Source: an uncultured Clostridia bacterium
GTDB lineage: Bacteria > Bacillota > Clostridia > Oscillospirales > CAG-272
Assembly (NCBI GenBank): GCA_946641795.1
Contig: CAMPBZ010000060.1
Coordinates: 1-6,987 of the forward strand
Direction of reading: 5' to 3'
DNA: 6,987 nt
Below are positions 1 through 5,491 of the stretch, in pieces. Within the stretch, counting starts at the first letter, position 1. Every line of letters starts with the position of its first letter. Under the pieces are notes generated by a model. That model was given only the letters and a program-made list of their open reading frames with translations. It was not told the origin of the DNA and did not search any database. The position numbers and the translations under genes are program-made.

Positions 1-26
1 CACACGCCGCCCTTGATCGATTTTTA

Positions 27-43
27 CGGAAACTTTGTTTCCG
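27..43 (+). terminator. Short hairpin plus T run upstream of trmK (weak terminator or attenuator)
   Basis: A perfect 7-bp inverted repeat (CGGAAAC / GTTTCCG) with a TTT loop is followed by C and then TTTT at 45-48. It sits 25 bases before the trmK start and just after the window edge. This could be a weak intrinsic terminator for an upstream gene that is not visible here, or an attenuator in the trmK leader. The T run is short and the stem is only moderately GC-rich, so termination efficiency is doubtful. A reading frame entering from the left and stopping at 14-16 would fit a terminator, but I cannot identify that gene. Confidence 0.35.
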
Positions 44-68
44 CTTTTGATAGAATGGGAGGGAAGCT

Positions 69-773
69 ATGCTTGCTCCGAAAATTCCCGACGCGCGCCT
101 GTTGAGCGCCGTTCCGTATCTCCGGCCGCACGCCGCGGTCGCCGATATCGGCACCGACCACGCCTACCTGCCTGTGTACCTTGTGCGCGAGGGGCTGGCC
201 GATCGCGCGCTGGCCTGCGATATTCGGCCGGGGCCGCTTGCCTCGGCAACCGGGAACATTCGCAAGGCCGGGCTGGAAGATCGCATTCAAACGCTTTTGA
301 CCGACGGCTTGCACGGCGTGGAGCCCTTTGCGCCCGACCACATTCTGATTTTCGGTATGGGCGGGGAACTGATTGCAAAAATCCTTTCCGAGGCCGAATG
401 GATCCGCTCTCCTTCGGTGCGCCTTATCTTACAGCCGATGTCGCGCGCCGAGGTTTTGCGGGCCTATCTTGCAAACGCGGGCTTTGCCGTTTTGGGCGAA
501 ACGCTTTCGCGCGCCGACGGGCGCATTTACCAAACGATTTGCGCCGAATGGCGGGGAACGATTGCCTCGCCGGCACCGGTCGATCTTTTGGTGGGCAAAC
601 CCGACCGGCAACCCAACCTTCCGCTTTACAAAGAACTGATCGAGCAAAAAATCCGCTCGCTTAAAAAAATCATTCGCGGGAAAGAGACCGCGGAAAATGA
701 AGACCCCGCCGCTGACCGCGAACTACTTGCCGCGCTCTTGGCGCGACTTGACGAACTTGGAGGTGCAAAATGA
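69..773 (+). CDS. trmK: tRNA (adenine(22)-N1)-methyltransferase TrmK
   Basis: This 234-aa protein matches the TrmK/YqfN family, SAM-dependent cytosolic enzymes that methylate N1 of adenine 22 in the tRNA D-loop region. The SAM-binding motif DIGTDHAYLP is at residues 26-35. The family motif GMGGELIAKIL is at about 96-106 and LILQPM at 119-124. A Lys/Glu-rich helical tail (about 185-234) fits the C-terminal coiled-coil domain of the family, and the length is normal. The start is supported by a strong Shine-Dalgarno GGGAGGG (57-63), 5 bases before the ATG. The stop overlaps the next start by 4 bp (ATGA), so the two genes are probably translationally coupled. The trmK-nif3 pairing is a common Bacillota arrangement, often downstream of the sigma-A gene. 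The upstream gene is not visible here. Confidence 0.95.
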   Translation: MLAPKIPDARLLSAVPYLRPHAAVADIGTDHAYLPVYLVREGLADRALACDIRPGPLASATGNIRKAGLEDRIQTLLTDGLHGVEPFAPDHILIFGMGGELIAKILSEAEWIRSPSVRLILQPMSRAEVLRAYLANAGFAVLGETLSRADGRIYQTICAEWRGTIASPAPVDLLVGKPDRQPNLPLYKELIEQKIRSLKKIIRGKETAENEDPAADRELLAALLARLDELGGAK

Positions 774-1531
774 CCGTTTCGGAACTGTACGCTTTTTTGA
801 ACGAAAAAATCCCGTCCTCGCTCTCCTGCGAGTGGGATAACGACGGCCTGATGTGCTGTCCAGAACCCGACCGCGAAGTGCGCCGCGTGCTGGTCTGCCT
901 GGACGCCACGGCGGAAATGGCGGAAAAAGCGATCAACGAAAAGTTTGACGTGATTTTGACGCACCATCCGCTGGTCTTTCACAAACTGCCGGCGCTGGAA
1001 CCTTCCATTCCGGTTGCGCAAAAACTGATCGACCTTTGCCGCGCAGGCGTTGCCGTAATGAGCTTTCACACCCGGCTGGACGCGCTGGCGGGCGGTGTGA
1101 ACGATACGCTGGCGGCGCTGTTGGGGCTGGAAGAGGTTGCCCCCTTTGGCGAGGAGGGCATTGGCCGGATCGGCACCTTGCCCGGCGCGCTGACATTGGA
1201 AGCGTTTGCCGCGCTGGTTAAAGAAAAGCTCGGTTGCCCCGCGGTGATTAGCGCGAGCGGGAAAAAACCGGTGCGCCGCGTTGCCGTTTTGGGCGGGAGC
1301 GGGTCTGACGACGTTCCGCTTTCTGTGGCGGCGGGCGCCGACACCTATCTTTCGGGCGAGATCGCCTTTCACCACCTTTCGGACGCGCCCGAAACCGGCA
1401 TAAATTTGGTAGTTGCGGGACATTATTACACCGAGGCGCCGGTTTGCCGCGTGCTTTCGGAGCTTGTCAAAGCGGCTGACGCAGGTATTCAAACCGAAAT
1501 TGCCGTCAGCAATACCACCGTTACTTATTAA
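770..1531 (+). CDS. Nif3-like dinuclear metal centre protein (YbgI/YqfO family)
   Basis: This 253-aa protein is a Nif3 family member, a toroid-forming hexameric metal protein. Databases often label it 'GTP cyclohydrolase 1 type 2 homolog', but the physiological reaction is unsettled. Expected metal ligands are visible: LTHHP (H65, H66), SFHTRLDALAGGVND (H100, D104) and GHYYTE near the C terminus (H218, E222). DTYLSGEIAFHH (191-202) is the other conserved block. The length matches the short E. coli YbgI form. It lacks the roughly 120-residue PII-like insert of Bacillus YqfO, which is about 370 aa. The start overlaps the trmK stop and has GGAGGT (759-764) 5 bases upstream. Its partnership with trmK is conserved, but the functional link is unknown. 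Family assignment is firm, function is not. Confidence 0.93.
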   Translation: MTVSELYAFLNEKIPSSLSCEWDNDGLMCCPEPDREVRRVLVCLDATAEMAEKAINEKFDVILTHHPLVFHKLPALEPSIPVAQKLIDLCRAGVAVMSFHTRLDALAGGVNDTLAALLGLEEVAPFGEEGIGRIGTLPGALTLEAFAALVKEKLGCPAVISASGKKPVRRVAVLGGSGSDDVPLSVAAGADTYLSGEIAFHHLSDAPETGINLVVAGHYYTEAPVCRVLSELVKAADAGIQTEIAVSNTTVTY

Positions 1532-1552
1532 CCCGAGAAAGGAACGCTGATT

Positions 1553-2224
1553 ATGACCTACGTTGTTGCAAATCCTTGCGGAAATTTGGAAAAATTCCAA
1601 AATTTGCTTTCCAAAATCAAGTTTTCGGACGCCGATACGCTCTATGTTATCGGCAACCTTGTGGATTACGGCCCCGATCCCGTTGGATTGGTGGAGGAAT
1701 TGAGCTATCGCCCCAACATTTACCCGGTTGCCGGCGAGCGCGATTACCTTGCCGCGCGCCTGCTTTCGGGCTTTGACAAAATGAGCGCCGGCGAGGCGCC
1801 CGAACCCGGCTTTGCGGAAGAAATGGGCGATTGGGTGCGCGACGGCGGCCTGCCGACGATGGAGGGCTACCGCAACCTGGACGCCGACGGGCGCGAGGGG
1901 GTGCTGGATTACCTTTGCGAAATGCCGCTGTTTGAGGAGGTTTCGGTCAAGGGCAAATCCTTTGTTTTGGTTTACGCCGGCATTGCCGGATTTGAAAAAG
2001 GCGACGATCCTGCCGATTTTTTGCCGGACGATTTCTTCTCCGAGCCGCTCCCCAAAGACGTACGACTGATGGAGAACGCCACTGTGATCGTTGGCGGGGT
2101 GCCGACCGAAAGCGGAAAGATCGAGCGCGGCGCGGGAAGCGTTTATTTGGACTGCGGCGCCAAGGACGGCGGAGCGCTGGCCGCGCTCTGCCTGGAAACC
2201 GGCGAAGAGTTTTACGCGGAATGA
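1553..2224 (+). CDS. PPP-family metallophosphatase homologue lacking catalytic residues (pseudophosphatase)
   Basis: This 223-aa protein aligns by eye along its whole length to bacterial PPP-type serine/threonine protein phosphatases (metallophosphoesterase fold). The signature residues are replaced. S-D-I-H-G is A-N-P-C-G (N7, C9). G-D-x-V-D-R-G is G-N-L-V-D-Y-G (N35, Y39). G-N-H-D is G-E-R-D (E62, R63). V-H-A-G is V-Y-A-G (Y141). G-H-T-P-T is G-G-V-P-T (G182). Non-catalytic family marks remain: W94 with GG and T at 98-102, DCGA at 200-203, and the ending CLETGEEFY. With no metal ligands left, phosphatase activity is unlikely. The frame is intact and composition matches its neighbours, so it is probably a maintained protein, perhaps a binding or regulatory one. 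AGAAAGGA (1536-1543) supports the start. Its stop overlaps the rlmD start by 4 bp. Family call confident, role unknown. Confidence 0.85.
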   Translation: MTYVVANPCGNLEKFQNLLSKIKFSDADTLYVIGNLVDYGPDPVGLVEELSYRPNIYPVAGERDYLAARLLSGFDKMSAGEAPEPGFAEEMGDWVRDGGLPTMEGYRNLDADGREGVLDYLCEMPLFEEVSVKGKSFVLVYAGIAGFEKGDDPADFLPDDFFSEPLPKDVRLMENATVIVGGVPTESGKIERGAGSVYLDCGAKDGGALAALCLETGEEFYAE

Positions 2225-3594
2225 TTTGCAAAAATGATTTGATCGAGGTCGCCGTTACCGACCTCAACAACCTGGGCAGCGGCGTAGGGCATTTGGAGGA
2301 CGGTTTTACCGTTTTTATTCCGGGTGCCGTGACCGGCGACCGCGTTTCGGCGCGGGCGATCAAGGTGACCAAAACCTACGCGGTTGCAAAGCTGGAAAGT
2401 ATTCTTTCTCCGTCGCCTTACCGCGCGGGGAGCGATTGCCCGGCTTCGCTTTCCTGCGGCGGCTGTGTTTACCGCCACGTAAATTACGAATACGAAAAAG
2501 AATGCAAGCGCAACTATGTGGCTTTGGCTTTCCGCAAGGTGGGCTTGCAGGATGTTCGGGTGGGCGAACTTCGCTCGGTCGGCGTGCTTGCGGGCTACCG
2601 CAACAAGGCACAGTACCCGGTTGGGGTAGATCGCGAGGGCAGGCTGTTTGCCGGCTTCTTTGCGGCCAACACCCACCGTGTGATCCCGGCGGCCGATTGC
2701 CGGCTGACGCCGCCTCTTTTCGGCGAAATTTGTCGAGCCGTGCTTGCGCTTTGCGACGCGGCATCGGTTTCCGCCTACGATGAAAAAACGGGTAAGGGCT
2801 TGCTCCGCCACCTTTACCTGCGCCAAAACACGGCCGGCGAGGTCATGCTTTGTTTGGTGCTCAACGGCGAGAAACTGCCGCGCGAAAAAGAATTGACCAG
2901 TGCGATTTGCCGGCAATTCCCGCAAATCGTCAGCCTGTACGTCAACGTCAACCGGCAAAACACCAACGTCATTCTGGGCGAGGACTACCGCCTGCTTGCC
3001 GGGCTTCCGTACCTGGAAGACGTGCTTTGCGGTCTGCGCTTTCGCATTTCGCCGCAGTCTTTCTATCAGGTCAATCACGCGGCCTGCGAGCTGCTTTACG
3101 GCATTGCAAAAGAAAAAGCCGACCTGCACGGCGGCGAGAGACTGATCGACCTTTACTGCGGCATTGGCACCATCGGGCTTTCCATGATCGACCGCGCCAA
3201 AAGCCTTGTGGGGGTGGAGATTGTGCCCGAAGCGGTGGAATGCGCCAAGGAGAACGCTGCGCGCAATGGGATTGCCAACGCGACCTTTCTTTGCGCCGAT
3301 CTTTCGGAAAACGAACCGATGCTTGCCCGCGTGGCAAAGGAAACAGGGGAGACTTTTGAACATTCGGTGGTCATTTTAGACCCGCCGCGCAAGGGAACCA
3401 CGCGCGCGCTGATCGAAGAGATCGCGCAAAACAAGGTGCCCAAGGTAGTTTACATCTCCTGCAACCCCGACACGCTCGCGCGTGACTGCGCCATTTTCCG
3501 GGAGAACGGCTATGAAGTCGGCGAAGTAACGCCGGTGGATTTGTTCCCGAGGACAGGGCATGTGGAGACGGTGGTATTGATGACAAAGAAATGA
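2221..3594 (+). CDS. rlmD: 23S rRNA (uracil-5-)-methyltransferase, RlmD/RlmCD family
   Basis: This 457-aa protein is a SAM-dependent enzyme of the RumA/TrmA class. It makes 5-methyluridine in 23S rRNA (U1939, and also U747 in Gram-positive RlmCD). An N-terminal TRAM-like RNA-binding domain spans about 1-60. A 4Fe-4S site is formed by C73, C79 and C82 (C-x5-C-x2-C) with C160. The methyltransferase core shows SFYQVN (280-285), DLYCGIGTIGL (310-320) and DPPRKG (387-392). YISCNPDTLARD contains the nucleophile C414. DLFPRTGHVE contains the general base E449. All key residues are present and the length is normal. The start overlaps the upstream stop (ATGA); only a weak GAAGAG (2204-2209) lies upstream, suggesting translational coupling. 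Its last 38 bases recur, diverged, 707 bp downstream, so the present C terminus (HVETVVLMTKK) may have been supplied by an inserted segment. RlmD or RlmCD specificity cannot be told from sequence. Confidence 0.95.
   Translation: MICKNDLIEVAVTDLNNLGSGVGHLEDGFTVFIPGAVTGDRVSARAIKVTKTYAVAKLESILSPSPYRAGSDCPASLSCGGCVYRHVNYEYEKECKRNYVALAFRKVGLQDVRVGELRSVGVLAGYRNKAQYPVGVDREGRLFAGFFAANTHRVIPAADCRLTPPLFGEICRAVLALCDAASVSAYDEKTGKGLLRHLYLRQNTAGEVMLCLVLNGEKLPREKELTSAICRQFPQIVSLYVNVNRQNTNVILGEDYRLLAGLPYLEDVLCGLRFRISPQSFYQVNHAACELLYGIAKEKADLHGGERLIDLYCGIGTIGLSMIDRAKSLVGVEIVPEAVECAKENAARNGIANATFLCADLSENEPMLARVAKETGETFEHSVVILDPPRKGTTRALIEEIAQNKVPKVVYISCNPDTLARDCAIFRENGYEVGEVTPVDLFPRTGHVETVVLMTKK
3557..3594 (+). 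repeat. Left copy of rlmD 3'-end direct repeat (possible attachment-site half)
   Basis: This is the last 38 bases of the intact rlmD gene. It pairs with 4264-4301: the first 11 bases (GGCATGTGGAG) are identical, and 30 of 38 positions match when counted by eye, with no gaps. It encodes the family-conserved H-V-E...V-V-L-M-T-K-K-stop end. It lies at the left boundary between GC-rich operon sequence and the AT-richer segment. This fits a recombination site at a conserved gene end, but also half of an old duplication. Confidence 0.7.
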
Positions 3595-3611
3595 GTAAAT
3601 CGGAGTTTGAC

Positions 3612-3617
3612 GGAGGA
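3612..3617 (+). promoter_or_regulatory. Shine-Dalgarno that sets the start of the transglutaminase-like gene
   Basis: GGAGGA lies 6 bases before the ATG at 3624. The in-frame ATG at 3591 overlaps the rlmD stop and has no comparable site upstream. I therefore take 3624 as the start and treat residues encoded from 3591-3623 as probably untranslated. Confidence 0.7.
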
Positions 3618-3623
3618 ATAGCA

Positions 3624-4127
3624 ATGTTGATAAAAGAAACATGCAAGCTGTTGAAACAAGAACTTTTGGATAATGGTTACGAATACGGCTTCTATTTGAA
3701 TGGCAAAACATATAAGCCTGATATGACTAAGGGATTTGACAAAGAGTTTTTTGACCGTTTACAAACGGAATATTGCATTCAGGACCCAGAGGACACTATG
3801 AAAGCAAAGGTGGGCACATGTAATGATGCTGTTGTTCTGATGAGATACATTCTTGACAAGCGTAATATCCCAAGCAAGATATGGCTCTTGCATGATAAGC
3901 AGAGACGAAAGCAACATACCGTTTTGACATTTTATCTCGAAAATAAAACTGTTTATTTGGAGCTTACTCCCCAGTCTGGGAAACCTTGGTATGGGAAAGA
4001 GCTGATCTTTGATAATGAAAGAAGTTTTGTAGATGAATACTCGAAGGGCGGTATTGAAGTAATTGACGTTACTGACTCGGTTTTAATAGGGGAACGTCCT
4101 GATTTTCTGTTGTCGAGAATGGTTTGA
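3624..4127 (+). CDS. Transglutaminase-like (cysteine-protease fold) protein, probably acquired
   Basis: This 167-aa soluble protein has no signal peptide or membrane segment. It shows a transglutaminase-like core: Cys in AKVGTCNDAV (C66) followed by a helix, His in KQHTVLTFYL (H98), then an acidic residue in VYLELTP (E113). These occur in the order and spacing of a Cys-His-Asp/Glu triad on a strand-rich scaffold. This fold covers peptidases, transglutaminases and amidases, so the reaction and substrate are unknown. An in-frame ATG at 3591 exists, but 3624 has the good Shine-Dalgarno. The gene is strikingly AT-rich, with frequent AGA, ATA and AAA codons unlike the flanking genes. It lies between two copies of the rlmD 3' end, so it is probably horizontally acquired cargo. 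The coding call is firm, the fold call moderate. Confidence 0.72.
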   Translation: MLIKETCKLLKQELLDNGYEYGFYLNGKTYKPDMTKGFDKEFFDRLQTEYCIQDPEDTMKAKVGTCNDAVVLMRYILDKRNIPSKIWLLHDKQRRKQHTVLTFYLENKTVYLELTPQSGKPWYGKELIFDNERSFVDEYSKGGIEVIDVTDSVLIGERPDFLLSRMV

Positions 4128-4263
4128 CAAATTCCGGTTTATCGGCGTACCGATATTCATCCTACTGTCTCAATCCTGACAGATACCGGGAAATTGCCCA
4201 TTCCTTCATTGGGATGAATCAGTGGGTCAAATACAAGCCCTTTTATTTGACCTACTGCTCCAA
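4128..4263 (+). other. Hairpin-rich non-coding stretch after the transglutaminase-like gene
   Basis: No convincing gene lies here. A 65-codon frame could open at TTG 4124, but it has no ribosome site and no recognisable protein. The stretch is dense in inverted repeats. CCGGT (4134-4138) pairs with ACCGG (4185-4189) and encloses two hairpins: ATCGG/CCGAT (4141-4154) and CTGTC/GACAG (4165-4182). ATTCATCC (4155-4162) could alternatively pair with GGATGAAT (4212-4219). A long stem at 4220-4257 follows, then CTCCA/TGGAG (4258-4274), which overlaps the repeat core. It may be a structured RNA leader, an element end, or a decayed rlmD-like remnant. I cannot choose between these. Confidence 0.45.
4220..4257 (+). 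repeat. Long stem-loop (14 bp stem, 10-base loop)
   Basis: Bases 4220-4233 pair with 4244-4257 in 14 consecutive pairs, with one G-T (G-U) wobble at 4224/4253 and a loop at 4234-4243. This is the strongest inverted repeat I found in the window. No T run follows on either strand, so it is not a standard intrinsic terminator. It ends 6 bases before the GGCATGTGGAG core of the right-hand rlmD copy. Confidence 0.75.
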
Positions 4264-4301
4264 GGCATGTGGAGTGCGTGGTACGGATGACAAGAAAATA
4301 A
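4264..4301 (+). pseudogene. Orphan 3' end of an rlmD gene (right repeat copy)
   Basis: Reading from 4266 gives H-V-E-C-V-V-R-M-T-R-K-stop, a recognisable RlmD C terminus. The family usually reads HVE-x-VVLM, so only one residue (R for L) is off. It matches the intact rlmD end at 3557-3594 at 30 of 38 bases, including an exact 11-base core. It has no start or upstream body in the same frame: an in-frame TGA lies at 4248-4250. Joined to the rlmD body at the core it would complete that gene. It ends 24 bp before the GNAT start, so this may be the original rlmD terminus displaced by an insertion. Confidence 0.68.
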
Positions 4302-4325
4302 ATTGCCTTTTGGGAGGGTAAACGG

Positions 4326-4814
4326 ATGCTCCATTTAGAAAAAGTTACGTACAAAAACATTTGGGAAATTGTGGATTTGAAGGTGTTTCGGTCGCAAAAA
4401 AACTTTGTTGCCGATAACCTGCTCAGCCTGGCGCAGGCATACAGCGTGCAGGGATCGGAAACGGCGGCTTTTCCGTTTGGCATTTACAATGGCAAAAAGC
4501 CGGTCGGCTTTTTGATGATCGGGTATAACGAGGCCGCTGCCTACTACGATATGGAGGCGCCGAAAATTTTGGAACACAATTACAGCATTTGGCGGCTGAT
4601 GATCGACAAGCGATACCAAAACAGAGGCTATGGCAGGGAAGCGATCCAGCTTGCTTTGGAGTTTATCCGGACATTTCCCTGTGGAAAAGCCGATTACTGC
4701 GCGCTTTCCTACGAGCCGGAAAACGAAGTTGCCGCAAAGCTCTACCATTCAATGGGCTTTGTTGAAAATGGCGAAATGGATGAGAACGAAGTTGTTGCCG
4801 TGTTGAAATTGTGA
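4326..4814 (+). CDS. GNAT family N-acetyltransferase (BltD/PaiA-like, possible polyamine acetyltransferase)
   Basis: This 162-aa cytosolic protein has a complete GNAT fold and transfers acetyl from acetyl-CoA to an amine. The acetyl-CoA-binding motif RYQNRGYG is at residues 96-103, preceded by the strand with WRLMID (89-94). The motif-B region NEVAAKLYHSMGF is at 133-145. The N-terminal block with KNFVADNLLSLAQAY (25-39) resembles spermine/spermidine acetyltransferases such as BltD, so a polyamine substrate is plausible but unproven. The strong site GGGAGGG (4312-4318) lies 7 bases before the ATG. It follows the orphan rlmD end by 24 bp, suggesting it was once directly downstream of rlmD. GC content is intermediate between the operon and the inserted segment. 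Family firm, substrate inferred. Confidence 0.88.
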   Translation: MLHLEKVTYKNIWEIVDLKVFRSQKNFVADNLLSLAQAYSVQGSETAAFPFGIYNGKKPVGFLMIGYNEAAAYYDMEAPKILEHNYSIWRLMIDKRYQNRGYGREAIQLALEFIRTFPCGKADYCALSYEPENEVAAKLYHSMGFVENGEMDENEVVAVLKL

Positions 4815-4822
4815 ACATAAAA

Positions 4823-4828
4823 AAGGAG
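4823..4828 (+). promoter_or_regulatory. Shine-Dalgarno that sets the start of the small membrane protein
   Basis: AAGGAG lies 6 bases before the ATG at 4835. An in-frame GTG at 4811 overlaps the GNAT stop but has no good site upstream, so the ATG at 4835 is preferred. Confidence 0.75.
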
Positions 4829-4834
4829 CTTTTT

Positions 4835-5137
4835 ATGGAACACGCTTATTCGATCATTATGGGCATTTTTGCCGGGGCGCTGTTGATTTATGCCGGACTG
4901 ATGGCGCTTTCCAAGGACTACAAAATGATCCCTTTCCGTGCGCGGGCATCGGTGGAGCCGAAGGACCCGAAAAGATATATGTTTCAACTCTCCAAAGTCA
5001 TCGCTTTGGTGGCGCTCTCGCCCGGATTGAGCGCGCTGGTGGCGCTCTGGAACACCATTGCCGGCGTTGTCGTCCTGTTCGTTTCTATGATCCTGTTCAT
5101 CTGGCTGGGAACGAAGATCATGCGCGGCGTGAATTGA
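4835..5137 (+). CDS. Small integral membrane protein of unknown function
   Basis: This 100-aa protein has three likely membrane helices: residues about 5-25, 54-71 and 74-94. They are separated by a basic, polar loop (about 27-53, with RARASVEPKDPKR) that probably faces the cytoplasm. It has no Cys, no recognised catalytic motif and no cleavable signal. I do not recognise the family; it resembles the many short uncharacterised membrane proteins of Clostridia. The start is set by AAGGAG upstream rather than by the in-frame GTG at 4811. It begins 20 bp after the GNAT gene and ends 12 bp before the DUF3795 gene, so co-transcription is likely. Coding confidence is high; no function is assigned. 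Confidence 0.8.
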   Translation: MEHAYSIIMGIFAGALLIYAGLMALSKDYKMIPFRARASVEPKDPKRYMFQLSKVIALVALSPGLSALVALWNTIAGVVVLFVSMILFIWLGTKIMRGVN

Positions 5138-5149
5138 AAAGGAGCGAAA

Positions 5150-5491
5150 ATGAACTCTTACATCGCTTACTGCGGGCTGGATTGCGAAACCTGCGAGGCT
5201 CGCATTGCAACGGTCAACAATGATGACGACCTGCGCCAAAAGGTGGCCAAAGAGTGGTCGGCGCTCAACGGTGTGGAGATCACGCCGGAGATGATCCACT
5301 GCGAGGGGTGCCGGATCGACGGCGCCAAAACGGTCTATTGCGCCTCGCTTTGCCCGATCCGCCAATGCGCGCTTGGCAAGAAATACGAAACCTGCGGGCG
5401 TTGCGGGGAACTGCATTCCTGCCCCAAAGTTGCGCAAATTATCGGCAATAACGGGGAAGCGCTTGCCAACCTGAAAGGAACGGCCAAATGA
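5150..5491 (+). CDS. DUF3795 family cysteine-rich protein
   Basis: This 113-aa soluble protein has 11 cysteines: C8, C12, C15, C51, C54, C64, C68, C73, C82, C85 and C91. The opening YCGLDCETCEARIAT and the later C-x2-C pairs (CEGC, CGRC) with CP match the DUF3795 family. The cysteine pattern suggests binding of zinc or an Fe-S cluster, but neither ligand nor function is established for the family. AAAAGGAG (5137-5144) lies 5 bases before the ATG. The stop overlaps the start of the TIGR04076 gene by 4 bp, so the two are probably made together. The length is normal and no membrane segment is seen. Confidence 0.87.
   Translation: MNSYIAYCGLDCETCEARIATVNNDDDLRQKVAKEWSALNGVEITPEMIHCEGCRIDGAKTVYCASLCPIRQCALGKKYETCGRCGELHSCPKVAQIIGNNGEALANLKGTAK

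Larger units (their letters stand above)
3568..4263. mobile_element. Candidate small inserted segment in the 3' end of rlmD
   Basis: The segment between the two 11-base cores holds one gene plus a hairpin-rich tail. It is AT-richer than the operon: about 35% GC in bases 3661-3720 against about 60% in bases 3001-3060, counted by eye. It lies exactly between an intact rlmD end and an orphan rlmD end. Removing it by joining the cores gives an uninterrupted rlmD reading to TAA, 24 bp before the GNAT gene, a spacing typical of this operon. From general knowledge, 3' ends of rumA/rlmD-type genes are recorded as integration sites of elements in Bacillota such as streptococci. No integrase, excisionase or transposase is encoded here, so it would be a non-autonomous or decayed remnant. 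A partial rlmD duplication is the rival explanation. Confidence 0.4.

Noticed and set aside
626..1600. Long minus-strand open frames, such as 626-1600, 2212-3363 and 5813-6949
   Set aside because: They lie opposite well-recognised + strand genes (nif3, rlmD, HAD phosphatase), show no family motifs, and are expected by chance in GC-rich coding DNA.
3591..3623. ATG at 3591 as the start of the transglutaminase-like gene
   Set aside because: It overlaps the rlmD stop, which could allow coupling, but GGAGGA just before the ATG at 3624 is much stronger evidence for the downstream start.
4124..4157. A perfect TTGACA (4124-4129) as the -35 box of a promoter for the GNAT gene
   Set aside because: No good -10 box is found at 16-18 bases. 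The nearest, GATATT at 4152-4157, has a 22-base spacer.
3579..4293. The 8-base direct repeat GATGACAA (3579-3586 and 4286-4293) as a transposon target-site duplication
   Set aside because: It is part of a longer alignable 38-base repeat that encodes the RlmD C terminus in both copies, so homology explains it better than a target-site duplication.
4124..4321. A 65-codon reading frame starting at TTG, overlapping the stop of the transglutaminase-like gene
   Set aside because: It has no ribosome site and no recognisable protein, and it runs through the dense inverted repeats and out of frame across the orphan rlmD end. I treat it as non-coding or a remnant.
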